Source: JAVKBW01 sp964352715 (GTDB lineage Bacteria > Pseudomonadota > Alphaproteobacteria > UBA8366 > Aestuariispiraceae). Taken from it: a stretch of DNA of 49,113 bases. Positions within the stretch are counted from its first letter, which is position 1; the number at the start of each line of letters is the position of its first letter. The notes under the pieces are model-generated. The model searched no databases. It was not told the origin of the DNA and saw only the letters and a list, made by a program, of their open reading frames with translations. Shown in pieces: positions 8,419 through 17,162 of this stretch. The stretch spans positions 1-49,113 of the forward strand of contig CAYGSU010000025.1 of the NCBI GenBank assembly GCA_964352715.1, in the 5' to 3' direction. A program made the translations under genes and the position numbers.

Positions 8419-8592
8419 CTATCGCGTCTCAATCAGCCGCGAGAAATACGCATCGACTCGCTTTTGCGCCGCCATCGCGCCTCGTTCATATTCGAGGGAC
8501 TGCGACGGTTCGCAATTCTCAGCGATATCGTGCAGTTTTGCGGCCCACTCGGCCTGCCCGGCCCTGTAATTCGTATAGTCGACAAGGATCAT
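8419..8592 (-). CDS. Small hypothetical protein (57 aa)
   Basis: This short frame fills part of an otherwise empty 432-bp stretch between the DUF3572 and MATE genes. It starts MILVDYTNYRAGQ and ends FSRLIETR with a TAG stop at 8419. Support for a real gene is an excellent ribosome binding site (AAAGGAGATTGAGTT immediately before the ATG at 8592) and a balanced amino acid composition with amphipathic-helix character and no membrane segment. I do not recognise the family. The rest of the stretch (8316-8418 and 8593-8747) shows no further coding frame; it is AT-richer and probably holds promoters for this gene and for the MATE gene. Confidence 0.65.
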   Translation of the reverse strand: MILVDYTNYRAGQAEWAAKLHDIAENCEPSQSLEYERGAMAAQKRVDAYFSRLIETR

Positions 8593-8747
8593 AACTCAAT
8601 CTCCTTTCGGCAATTTGGTTGCTCCCATTCAGTAACAGTAATATACGGCAGGATTATTGACTTATCTGTGACGACTATCACCCGCATGAAACTTTTTGAT
8701 AAATTTCTGGTTGCAGGATTTCGTCCGAAAACCGGTGCGATGTCTTG

Positions 8748-10124
8748 ATGTCAGCCGATAGCGAAGGTTTTGGCGGCAGCGCCGCGCGCAAACGTCTCTG
8801 GCGTCTCGCCGGGCCGATCATGATTGCAAATCTGTCTGTGCCGCTGATGGGGCTGGTCGACACGGCGGTCATGGGGCATTTGCCTGATCCCGCCTATGTC
8901 GGTGCGGTTGCCGTCGGAGCTGTTATTTTCGCCTATGTCTTCTGGGGTTTCGGTTTCCTGAGGATGAGCACGACGGGGCTTGCCGCCCAGGCCGGCGGCA
9001 GGGAAGACCCGGTAGAGACAAGGGCCGTCTATTATCGCGGCATTCTTCTTGCCGTTGTACTGGCGGCACTGGTTATTGCGCTTCAGATGCCGATTGCATC
9101 GCTGGCCTTTTCGCTTCTTGAAGCCGAAGCGCCGGTCGAAGAAATGGCGAAAACCTATTTCACCATCCGTATCTGGAGCGCGCCTGCGGCGTTGGCCAGC
9201 TATGTCATCATCGGCTGGTTTCTCGGACAGGAGGATGCCCGGACACCGCTACTTCTTCAGGTTTTAACGGCCGGCCTCAATATCGTGCTTAGCCTGACAT
9301 TCGTCGTCGGATTCGGCTGGGGCGTTGAAGGCGTTGCCGGCGCGACCCTGCTGGCGGAAGTTTCAGGCGCAGGCCTGGGGGCGATTCTGGTTCAACGGCG
9401 CATGAAAACGCTGGCTCCTGTGTCAATTGACCGGTCACTGATTTTCGATCTCATAAAGATCAAGGCGCTGATTGGCGTGAACGGCGATATATTCATACGC
9501 ACGCTGTGCCTTGTAACGTCGTTTGCGATTTTCACCGCCGAAGGTGCAAAATTCGGCACGGTCATCCTCGCGGCAAATGCTGTGCTGCTGCATTTTATGG
9601 AATTTGCGAGCTATGGCATGGATGGCTTCGCGCATGCGGCGGAAGCACTGGTTGGCAGGGCTGCGGGCAGGCGGGACCGAAAGGGGTTCCAGTCCGCCGT
9701 GAAGACAGCGTTGTTGTGGAGTGGCCTTCTGTCACTGGCGATCACTCTTGTATACTTCCTGGCCGGCAATATGTTGATTGCTTTCATCACCACCCAGGTT
9801 CCGATCCGAGAGGCGGCGGCGGACTATCTTCCCTGGGCGGCAGCAATGCCCGTTGTTTCCTTCTGGTGCTTCATCCTCGACGGCGTGTTTCTTGGCGCCA
9901 CCCGAAGCAAAGCCCTGCGCAATGCGATGCTCGTTTCCACGGGCATCTACCTTGTGCTGATTTACGGGTTTGTATCCGGCACCGACAACCATGCGCTATG
10001 GGCTGCATTGGTCGTCTTCATGGGGTTGCGCGGACTGACCCTTGCAGCAGCCTATCCCGCCCTGCTGCGCAGCGTCGATGCTGAAACCCCGACCGGTCAA
10101 CGGTTGCCGGGAACGACTTCGTAA
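8748..10124 (+). CDS. MATE family efflux transporter, DinF type (458 aa)
   Basis: This is a multidrug and toxin extrusion (MATE) carrier of the inner membrane, with about twelve hydrophobic segments in two homologous halves. The N-terminal LAGPIMIANLSVPLMGLVDTAVMGHL and the later GFGFLRMSTTGLAAQA are typical of the DinF-like subgroup; the second half begins near VNGDIFIRTLCLV. These transporters export organic cations or toxins in exchange for Na+ or H+. The ATG at 8748 is one codon after a possible TTG at 8745, and no strong ribosome binding site is visible. The last 28 bp overlap the convergent dehydrogenase gene. Nothing nearby indicates the substrate. Confidence 0.92.
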   Translation: MSADSEGFGGSAARKRLWRLAGPIMIANLSVPLMGLVDTAVMGHLPDPAYVGAVAVGAVIFAYVFWGFGFLRMSTTGLAAQAGGREDPVETRAVYYRGILLAVVLAALVIALQMPIASLAFSLLEAEAPVEEMAKTYFTIRIWSAPAALASYVIIGWFLGQEDARTPLLLQVLTAGLNIVLSLTFVVGFGWGVEGVAGATLLAEVSGAGLGAILVQRRMKTLAPVSIDRSLIFDLIKIKALIGVNGDIFIRTLCLVTSFAIFTAEGAKFGTVILAANAVLLHFMEFASYGMDGFAHAAEALVGRAAGRRDRKGFQSAVKTALLWSGLLSLAITLVYFLAGNMLIAFITTQVPIREAAADYLPWAAAMPVVSFWCFILDGVFLGATRSKALRNAMLVSTGIYLVLIYGFVSGTDNHALWAALVVFMGLRGLTLAAAYPALLRSVDAETPTGQRLPGTTS

Positions 10125-11053
10125 CCAGGTTCTTCCGGTTCCGTATCCACCATTTCAGCCGGGAAGCCGGGCGCCAGGATTGACAGTCCGGTGCGTTCCT
10201 CAAGCCGTTTGATGATATTGGGCGACCATTCGCGGGGTCCGTACTTTGCAATACCGTCCTTGAATATCTGGATCATCAGCGGCGAAATTTCCAGTTCCAC
10301 GCCGGCCCGGGTCGCTACATCCTGAAACAGGCTGATATCCTTCAGCACCAGATCCATCGTGAAGTTGATATCGCGCGACCCGTTCAGAATGACCTGGCTT
10401 TCCGTTTCATGAACGAAGGAAGTGCCGGACGATATCTTGATGGCTTCATACGTCGTGTTGAGGTCCATGCCGGCAGCCTTGCAGGTGGTCAGGGCTTCGC
10501 ACAGGGTCAGCAGGTTGGCTGTCGCCAGATAATTCGTCATGACCTTCAGCATGGAGGCCGAACCGATATCGCCGGTATGAAGGATGCGCCGGCCCATCAC
10601 GGTCAGAACGGGCAGGGCCTTTTCGAACGTGTCGCGGGCGCAGCCGGCGAGGATCGAGATGTTACCGGTCGCCGCCCTGTGACAGCCGCCGGAGACCGGG
10701 CAGTCGATCGGCAAGGCCCCTTTCGCCTTCACAAGTGCTGAAATGCGTTTGACTTCGGATTCGTCGGTCGTCGACATTTCCGCCCAGATCTTACCCTCGG
10801 AAAGACCAGCGAGGATGCCGTCTTCGGATTCCATAACGGCGGAACACGCAGCAGGCGACGGCAGACAGGTGATCACCATGTCGCATTCTTCCGCCATCGC
10901 TTTCGGGCTGTCGGCCCAATGCGCGCCCTTGTCCAGAAACGGCTGGGCTGCCTTGCGGTCAAGGTCACGGACGGTCAGATCGAAACCGTTACGAAGAATA
11001 CTGCCTGCCAGTTTGCCGCCGGCGTTGCCGAGGCCGATAAAACCGATTTTCAT
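10097..11053 (-). CDS. NAD(P)-dependent beta-hydroxyacid dehydrogenase, 3-hydroxyisobutyrate dehydrogenase family (318 aa)
   Basis: The N-terminal Rossmann motif IGFIGLGNAGGKLAGSILRNG, the substrate-binding DCPVSGG and the region GSASMLKVMTNYL with the catalytic Lys identify the beta-hydroxyacid dehydrogenase family (3-hydroxyisobutyrate, tartronate semialdehyde and related reductases). Substrate specificity cannot be assigned. The protein is slightly longer than the usual ~295 aa because of a C-terminal extension rich in Pro and Glu. GGGAAAG provides a ribosome binding site. It lies 30 bp after the RNA methyltransferase stop and is probably co-transcribed with it. Confidence 0.9.
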   Translation of the reverse strand: MKIGFIGLGNAGGKLAGSILRNGFDLTVRDLDRKAAQPFLDKGAHWADSPKAMAEECDMVITCLPSPAACSAVMESEDGILAGLSEGKIWAEMSTTDESEVKRISALVKAKGALPIDCPVSGGCHRAATGNISILAGCARDTFEKALPVLTVMGRRILHTGDIGSASMLKVMTNYLATANLLTLCEALTTCKAAGMDLNTTYEAIKISSGTSFVHETESQVILNGSRDINFTMDLVLKDISLFQDVATRAGVELEISPLMIQIFKDGIAKYGPREWSPNIIKRLEERTGLSILAPGFPAEMVDTEPEEPGYEVVPGNR

Positions 11054-11083
11054 GATGGTCGCTTTCCCGGTTGTGAAGCGATA

Positions 11084-12391
11084 CTATTTCACCTGCTTTG
11101 TCAGAACAGCAACCGCTTCCAGTTGTCCGGACCATGTAAATTGATCAACCGGGGTTGAGGAAATCAGCGTATAGCCCCCGTCGACCAGCAGTCTGAGGTC
11201 GCGGGCGAGCGATGACGGATTGCAACTAACGGCAATCACCACCGGCACAGTCGATGCGGCGAGCTCGGCGGCCTGTGATGCCGCACCGGCTTTTGGTGGG
11301 TCGAAGATAACAGCATCGTAGGGTTTCAGTTCCGCTGACGTCAGGGGTGAGTTGAACAGATCGCGTCGGTCGGCATTGACGCGCAGCACGGGTTGCCGGC
11401 GGTTCGCGGCCTGCCGCAGGGCGGCGATCATACCGCTGTCGATATCAAAGGCATCGACGACCGGACCGAGTGTGCTGGCGATCGGCAGTGACAGCGAACC
11501 GCAGCCCGAGAAAAGATCGGCGATGCGCCGGCAAGACTTGCAGTGACGGGAAAGAGCGTCCTGAACAAGATCGGCCAGAATCTTCTCACCTTCGGCGCTT
11601 GGTTGCAGAAAAGCATTGACCGGCAGGTCGACGGCAACGTCACCGAACATGGTCCGGGCCTGGTGGCGGGCGGCGACCGGTAGCGGACCATCGCCATCGT
11701 CCCAGCATAGCCGGGCGATCCGGTTTTCGTCACACCAGTCGGCAATCCGCTCACGCTGTTTAAGATCGAGATCTACCTTGCGCAATGGCGTTATCACAAT
11801 GTCGAAGCCGGTCTGCGTATCCGTAACCTGCACGGCCCCGCCTTTGCCCATCGACGGCAAGGTATTGAGCAGGCGGCGAAGCCCGGCGACAAGGGTTTCG
11901 AGGGTCGGCGTCAGGACCGGGCACATGGCGAGATCAATACCGTCATGCGACCGGCGCTGCTTGAAACCGAAAATGCCTTTGTTCCGGTTACGCTGATAAT
12001 CGAACCGGGCGCGTCGGCGGCTGTGCAGGGGGGCGGATATGGTGTCAGCGAGGGTTTCTGGCATCAGGCCCTTACGGCGCAGGGCTTCGCCCAGCACCTG
12101 ACGTTTGTGGCTTTCAATTTCAGTGGCGGATACATGCTGCAGGCGGCACCCTCCGCACACACCGAAATGGAGGCAGGCGGGCTCGATCCGAGCTGGGGAC
12201 TCCTTATCGATTGTGCCGATTTCGCCGGATGAGTTGCCCTTGCCGATCGACCGCAGGGGACCTTTCAGGGTTACGCGTTCGCCGGGCAGGGCGAAGGGAA
12301 TATAGACCGAAGAACCTTCCATCCTGGCAATGCCGTCGCCTTCAGCGCCCAGATCCTCAATATCGAGGGTGATCGTCGGGCCGGTGGTCAT
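11084..12391 (-). CDS. 23S rRNA/tRNA (uracil-5)-methyltransferase, RlmD/TrmA family (435 aa)
   Basis: This is a SAM-dependent RNA m5U methyltransferase. An N-terminal TRAM domain (about residues 5-60) is followed by the [4Fe-4S] ligand set Cys73, Cys79, Cys82 (CLHFGVCGGC) and probably Cys157 (MCPVL). The SAM site IADLFSGCGSLSLPIA, then VIFDPPKAGA, and the catalytic cysteine in VSCNPSSLARDL complete the family signature. E. coli RlmD (433 aa) methylates U1939 of 23S rRNA; the exact target nucleotide here is not certain. I prefer the ATG at 12391 over the GTG just upstream because AAGGA sits 8 nt before it. It is divergent from motA. Confidence 0.92.
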   Translation of the reverse strand: MTTGPTITLDIEDLGAEGDGIARMEGSSVYIPFALPGERVTLKGPLRSIGKGNSSGEIGTIDKESPARIEPACLHFGVCGGCRLQHVSATEIESHKRQVLGEALRRKGLMPETLADTISAPLHSRRRARFDYQRNRNKGIFGFKQRRSHDGIDLAMCPVLTPTLETLVAGLRRLLNTLPSMGKGGAVQVTDTQTGFDIVITPLRKVDLDLKQRERIADWCDENRIARLCWDDGDGPLPVAARHQARTMFGDVAVDLPVNAFLQPSAEGEKILADLVQDALSRHCKSCRRIADLFSGCGSLSLPIASTLGPVVDAFDIDSGMIAALRQAANRRQPVLRVNADRRDLFNSPLTSAELKPYDAVIFDPPKAGAASQAAELAASTVPVVIAVSCNPSSLARDLRLLVDGGYTLISSTPVDQFTWSGQLEAVAVLTKQVK

Positions 12392-12488
12392 CACCTGAAT
12401 CCTTTTCTGTGTAAATCGTGCGAATAGTTCAGATAAACGAAGTCATATGGCGGCTTCGGGTAGAAAATTAAGGACGAATGAGCTGAAT

Positions 12489-12510
12489 CATAGTAATGCT
12501 TCTTACTATG
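12489..12510. promoter_or_regulatory. 8-bp inverted repeat in the divergent region upstream of motA
   Basis: CATAGTAA and TTACTATG form a perfect inverted repeat separated by 6 bp, 67 bp upstream of the MotA-like ATG in the 186-bp region shared with the RNA methyltransferase gene. It could be an operator or a small hairpin. The AT-rich surroundings contain a direct repeat GCAAGTAAA shortly before the motA start. No regulator is adjacent. Confidence 0.35.
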
Positions 12511-12577
12511 GATGGGGGTCCAATTGTCAAAAGCAAATCAAACCGCAAGTAAATCCGTTTGCAAGTAAAGCAGAACG

Positions 12578-13381
12578 ATGTCGATTAATACTTTTCTAGC
12601 ATTCATCTTTTGCATTGGGCTGTTCGTCTTCGCGATCGTTATCAGCACCGATAACTATGCGATTTTTCTCAGTTTCTCCAGTTTGCTTATCGTTGTTGGC
12701 GGTACGCTGGGCGCGACATTTCTCGGATATGAAGTCAGGTATGTTGTCCTGGGGTTGCGTGGCATCGGATCGACCTTCTTGCCGCAGCGCATTGGCCGGA
12801 ACATTCTTAACCAGGAAGTCGGCCGGATCATCCGGTGGGGCTATATGGCTCAGCAAAAAGGGGTCGTGGCCCTTGATGGCGAGATAAAAAAGGTTGAATC
12901 CGACGCTTTTCTGGCCTTCGGCCTCGAAATGGTTCTATCCGGATATCCCGGCGACGAAGTCCGGCAAACGCTGCAAAAGGCGGCGGAAAAGACCCTTGAG
13001 CGAAATCTCGTTGCGGCGAAGATCGTCAAGAACATGGCCGGCACGGCGCCGGCTTTCGGCATGATCGGCACGCTGGTCGGGCTGATCATCATGCTGGACG
13101 ATATGGGGGCTGACCCGTCGCAACTGGGCAAGGGACTGGCGGTTGCCCTGAATACAACGCTCTACGGCGTGATTGTGTCGCGGATTTTCTGTCTGCCGGC
13201 GGCGAACAAGATGACCCAGCGTCAACAGATCAACAAATTCCGCCACGAACTGATCAGTGAAGGTCTGGCGTTGCTGGCGGATCGCAAAAACCCGCGCCTG
13301 ATCCAGGATCGAATGAACGCCTATCTCGATCCGGAAATCAGGTTCAACATCGACAAGCAGTTGCGTGAGGGAGACCAGTGA
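12578..13381 (+). CDS. motA: Flagellar motor stator protein MotA-like (267 aa)
   Basis: This is a MotA/PomA-type stator subunit with two hydrophobic N-terminal segments (about residues 5-25 and 30-52), a large cytoplasmic loop and two further membrane segments, including APAFGMIGTLVGLIIMLDDMG and GLAVALNTTLYGVIVSRIF. Such proteins form the ion channel of the flagellar motor together with MotB. It is followed 28 bp later by the MotB-like gene, which confirms the pairing. No flagellar structural gene is nearby. The long loop and DDMGADPSQLGKGLAVALNTTLYG match MotA rather than the shorter TolQ/ExbB proteins. The coupling ion is not determined from sequence alone. Confidence 0.88.
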   Translation: MSINTFLAFIFCIGLFVFAIVISTDNYAIFLSFSSLLIVVGGTLGATFLGYEVRYVVLGLRGIGSTFLPQRIGRNILNQEVGRIIRWGYMAQQKGVVALDGEIKKVESDAFLAFGLEMVLSGYPGDEVRQTLQKAAEKTLERNLVAAKIVKNMAGTAPAFGMIGTLVGLIIMLDDMGADPSQLGKGLAVALNTTLYGVIVSRIFCLPAANKMTQRQQINKFRHELISEGLALLADRKNPRLIQDRMNAYLDPEIRFNIDKQLREGDQ

Positions 13382-13409
13382 CGGTAGTCGATCACTGGAA
13401 GGAACCGGA

Positions 13410-14066
13410 ATGGAAGACGAAGAAGACGACAGCGAAGACTGGCTGACAACCTATGCCGACGCCATTACCCTGCTGATGGCGTTCTTCATCATGCTTGTGT
13501 CTTTTTCGAAGGTCGATATTCCGCTGTATGAGGAAGTGGCGGCGGGAATCAAGGAACAGATCGGTGGGCAGACGGAGTCCGACCGACCGATTTTTGCCCT
13601 GCATTCGAAGATTCAGGCCGTTGTTGATGAATCCTCCGAAATGCCGCCCGGTGTCGTGCAGGTCGGTTTTGACGAGGAAGGCATTGTGATTGACTTTCTG
13701 TCGGGGTCGTTTTTCAAACACGGCTCCACCGAACTGACGGATGTCGCCAAGATAGTTTTGAAACGGGTTCGTAACGAATTGTCGGAACCGCCTTATGACA
13801 TTTATCACATCGATGTCGAAGGCCACACCGACGATGTGCCGGTCAGCAACGAGCGGTTTCCGTCGAACTGGGAACTGTCGGCGTTTCGGGCGGCGGTTGT
13901 TCTGCGATATCTGATCGAGATCGGCATGGAGCCGAGTTATCTGAAAGCGGTGGGTTTCGCCGATACAAAACCCAAGGTTCCGAATGTCGATGTGCTGGGG
14001 GAACCGATTGAGGCGAACAGGGCAAAGAACAACCGGGTAACAGTGCGGCTGCATCCAAACCTTTGA
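13410..14066 (+). CDS. motB: Flagellar motor stator protein MotB-like, OmpA/MotB domain (218 aa)
   Basis: The N-terminus carries one membrane segment, WLTTYADAITLLMAFFIMLV, in which the Asp of YADA is the conserved ion-binding aspartate of MotB. The C-terminal half is an OmpA-like peptidoglycan-binding domain (HIDVEGHTDDVPV, then NWELSAFRAAVVLRYL and GFADTKP). The protein is shorter than E. coli MotB (308 aa), as in several alphaproteobacterial and PomB-like forms, and its first residues are strikingly acidic (MEDEEDDSED). I chose the ATG at 13410 because GGAAGGA precedes it; an upstream GTG at 13365 would overlap motA. The pair probably forms a stator unit anchored to the cell wall. Confidence 0.88.
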   Translation: MEDEEDDSEDWLTTYADAITLLMAFFIMLVSFSKVDIPLYEEVAAGIKEQIGGQTESDRPIFALHSKIQAVVDESSEMPPGVVQVGFDEEGIVIDFLSGSFFKHGSTELTDVAKIVLKRVRNELSEPPYDIYHIDVEGHTDDVPVSNERFPSNWELSAFRAAVVLRYLIEIGMEPSYLKAVGFADTKPKVPNVDVLGEPIEANRAKNNRVTVRLHPNL

Positions 14067-14208
14067 GGCTGAACCGAATGCCGGTGTCTGTGATGGCAGT
14101 CACTGCATTAAGTGTTGAAATAGATATGGTATTATTCAAGACTTTCTACTTCTATTCCTTGCGTCCCTATGCGACAGGGATTGGGCAGATCCACCGTCGG
14201 AAATTGGC

Positions 14209-15033
14209 ATGTCATTTAAAGTAAAATTCTGGGGCGTTCGCGGCTCTATTGCTTGTCCTACCCCCCGCCATATCGGTTTTGGGGGAAATACGAGTTGTAT
14301 CGAAGTCGCCGCCGGGGGTGAGCGGCTGATTCTTGACGCCGGCACAGGCATCAGGAATCTCGGTACATGGCTTCTGCGCAAGGAAGTGGATTACGCCAAT
14401 ATTCTGCTGTCCCACACACATTGGGACCACATCAACGGGTTTCCGTTTTTTACGCCAGCATTCATAAAAGGCCGTCATTTCAATATCATGGCGGGTCATA
14501 TTCAGGAATTGGGTGGGATCAAGAAGGTGCTGGGCGGCCAGATGGCGCAGCCGTTCTTTCCCGTTCCGCTTGAGGCGATGCTGGCGACGCTGACCTTTGA
14601 GGATTTTAATGCCGGCGATACCTGGGACGTTCGCAATGGCGTGAGAATCCGCACCGCGCCCCTCAATCATCCGAACGGTGCGACCGGCTACCGGATCGAA
14701 TACAGGGGCAAGTCAATGTGTTACGTGACCGATACGGAACACGTGCCCGGAAAGCCTGACGAAACGGTGCTGGGGCTTATCGAGGGCGCTGATCTTGTGG
14801 TCTATGACTGCACCTATACCGAAGAAGAATTCGTCCACAAGGTTGGCTGGGGCCATTCGACGTGGGAAGAAGGGGTGCGCTTGTGCCGCGCTGCGAATGT
14901 GAAAATGATGGCGATTTTCCATCACGATCCTGAGCACGAGGACAAGTTCATGGAAGCGCTGGAAATCAAGGCGAGGGACGTTTGGTCCGGGGCGGTTGTC
15001 GCGCGAGAGCATATGCGCATTAACCTGCTCTGA
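14209..15033 (+). CDS. Metallo-beta-lactamase-fold hydrolase (274 aa)
   Basis: The zinc-binding motif HTHWDH (in ILLSHTHWDHINGFPFF), the following NHPNGATGYRI with its histidine, VTDTEH with the bridging Asp, and the late FHHDPEH identify an MBL-fold hydrolase. The opening VKFWGVRGSIACPTP and the conserved FGGNTSCIEV are characteristic of a subgroup often found next to signal-transduction genes, related in fold to PhnP and class II-like cyclic nucleotide phosphodiesterases. The substrate is not known. It lies 142 bp after motB and 173 bp before the GAF/HD-GYP gene, all on the plus strand, so a role in nucleotide signalling is possible but not shown. Confidence 0.85.
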   Translation: MSFKVKFWGVRGSIACPTPRHIGFGGNTSCIEVAAGGERLILDAGTGIRNLGTWLLRKEVDYANILLSHTHWDHINGFPFFTPAFIKGRHFNIMAGHIQELGGIKKVLGGQMAQPFFPVPLEAMLATLTFEDFNAGDTWDVRNGVRIRTAPLNHPNGATGYRIEYRGKSMCYVTDTEHVPGKPDETVLGLIEGADLVVYDCTYTEEEFVHKVGWGHSTWEEGVRLCRAANVKMMAIFHHDPEHEDKFMEALEIKARDVWSGAVVAREHMRINLL

Positions 15034-15206
15034 CGGTACTGTCAGGTTGTATCCTTTACCGAATGAATGGCTTCTTTGTGTCAATCGTATGCATTGGCAC
15101 AGTTTAGTGGCATAACACTCGCGAAAAGTTGTGCAATACTCACTCTCTGAGTGTAGCGCCGTCGTTGATATTCGCGCTAAATGATATTCGACCGGCAGGG
15201 GAATGA

Positions 15207-17155
15207 ATGGCCGAAGTAAAAAATCCCGAACGGCCCGAACTTTCGGAAGCTGATCGCCGAGCTGCAGACTTTCCTGAGTCAGCGGGTCGGCGGGAAGATG
15301 ATCGTCTGGTTCACCGCCTGGTGGAACTCGGGATCGCGCTTTCGGCCGAAAGCAATATCGACCGTCTGCTGGAAATGATCCTTCTTGAGGCCAAACAGAT
15401 CTACAACGCCGATGGTGGCACCCTATATCTGACGACAGAAGACGACGACGGCCTTCTGTTCAAGATCATGCGCAACGATACGCTCGGTATCGCAAAGGGT
15501 GGCACAACCGGCGAGGAGATTCAGTTTCCGCCCATCCCCCTGTTCAATGGCGATGGATCGCCGAACATCAACAATGTCGCGACCGCTGTCTGGCACAGCA
15601 AAGAGGTCGTTAATATTGAAGACGCCTACAACGCGGATGAATTCGATTTCAGCGGCACGGTAAAATTCGACGAAGCAACCGGCTATCGGTCGGTGTCCTT
15701 CCTGACTGTTCCGATGATCAATACGGATCGCGAAGTGACCGGCGTGCTGCAGTTGATCAATGCGCGCGACAGCAGTGGTGAAATTGGGTCTTTCGATTAC
15801 GAACTGCAGCCGATGATCGAGGCGCTGACCAGCCAGGCGGCGGTATCGGTTGAAAACCAGTTGCTGATTGCAGCCCAGCGGCGGCTGTGGGACAGCCTGA
15901 TCCAGATGATTGCGGCGGCGATCGACGACAAGTCACCCTATACCGGGGGCCATTGCCAGCGCGTGCCGGAAGTCACCAAAATGCTGGTCGGGGCAGCCTG
16001 CGAGGCCACCGAAGGCCCGTTCGCGGATTTCACTCTGGATGAAGAAGAATGGTACGAACTGCATATCGCGGCGTGGCTGCACGATTGCGGNNNNNNNNNN
16101 NNNNNNNNNNNNNNNNNNNNNNNNNNNNNNNNNNNNNNNNNNNNNNNNNNNNNNNNNNNNNNNNNNNNNNNNNNNNNNNNNNNNNNNNNNTGGATGAAGA
16201 AGAATGGTACGAACTGCATATCGCGGCGTGGCTGCACGATTGCGGCAAGGTGACGACGCCGGAATATGTCGTCGACAAGGCGTCCAAGCTGGAAACCATC
16301 TACAACAGAATACATGAGGTTCGAACCCGCTTCGAAGTACTTCGGCGGGATGCCGAAATCGACTGCCTGAAAGCGCAATTGGCCGGTGAGGACAAGGAAA
16401 CGGCGGAAGCAGCATATACTGACCGATGTCGCGAGCTTGAGGAACAGTATCATTTCGTCGCCACGGCCAATGTCGGCGGCGAATTCATGGAAGACGCGGA
16501 TATCGACCGTCTGCACAGTATCGGCGCACAGCCCTGGACACGGCACTTCGACAAGGCGTTGGGACTTTCCCCGCTGGAGCAGATGCGTGCCGAAGCACAT
16601 CCGCCGCCGCCGGCCCCGCATGTCGAGACGTTGCTGGCCGATCTTCAGGAACATCAGGTCGGAAAATACAATCAGGGTGAATTGTACAATCTGGCAGTAA
16701 AGCGAGGCACGCTGACGGCAGAAGAGCGCGAGACGATCAACGACCATATCGTCGTCACCATCAAGATGCTGGAGCAGCTGCCTTTTCCGAAGAAAATGCG
16801 GCGTATCCCGGAATATGCCGGCGGCCATCACGAAAAGATGGACGGCACGGGCTATCCGCGCGGCCTGAAAAAGTCGGAAATGTCGGTGCCGGCCCGGGTA
16901 ATGGCGATTGCCGATATCTTCGAGGCGCTGACGGCGGCCGACCGCCCGTACAAGAAAGCCAAGACAATTTCGGAATCGCTGAAGATCATGAGCTTCATGT
17001 GCAAGGACCAGCATATCGATGCGGATCTCTTCGACCTTTTCCTGAAGTCGGAAATCTGGAAAGTCTATGCTGACACCTATCTCGATCCGTCGCAGGTTGA
17101 TGAGGTCGATATCAACAATTATCTGCCATCACCGGACCTGCTGACGACCGTCTGA
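15207..17155 (+). CDS. GAF / HD-GYP cyclic-di-GMP phosphodiesterase-type protein (spans an assembly gap)
   Basis: A GAF sensor domain occupies about residues 30-210, followed by an HD-GYP domain whose metal-site motif HDCGK lies at about residues 292-296 and whose GYP part reads HHEKMDGTGYPRG. HD-GYP proteins hydrolyse cyclic di-GMP. A 100-N gap interrupts the gene. The 55 bases before the gap are repeated exactly after it; if that duplication is collapsed, the frame is uninterrupted and encodes 597 aa. In the joined protein the HD and GYP motifs are about 195 residues apart rather than the usual 65-75, so about 125 residues, including a charged and likely coiled-coil part, are inserted between them. 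The ATG at 15207 follows a CAGGGGAA ribosome binding site. Confidence 0.88.
16036..16245. repeat. 55-bp direct duplication flanking the N gap
   Basis: Positions 16036-16090 and 16191-16245 are identical over 55 bases, directly abutting both sides of the gap. The left copy is preceded by different bases and the right copy continues into new sequence, exactly as expected when two contigs share an end overlap that the assembler failed to merge. It is not a biological repeat. Confidence 0.95.
16091..16190. other. Assembly gap (100 N)
   Basis: Exactly 100 undetermined bases, the conventional placeholder for a gap of unknown size. The flanking 55-bp identity indicates that no sequence is actually missing. 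Confidence 0.98.
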
Positions 17156-17162
17156 GTCACCG

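Noticed and set aside
15080..15110. A possible sigma-54 promoter (TGGCAC) upstream of the GAF/HD-GYP gene
   Set aside because: The -24 element matches, but no GC lies at the required -12 spacing, so the match is probably chance.
16049..17155. A separate phosphodiesterase gene starting inside the region before the gap
   Set aside because: It is produced by reading through the N gap in a frame shifted by the duplicated 55 bp. Collapsing the duplication gives one continuous gene from 15207.
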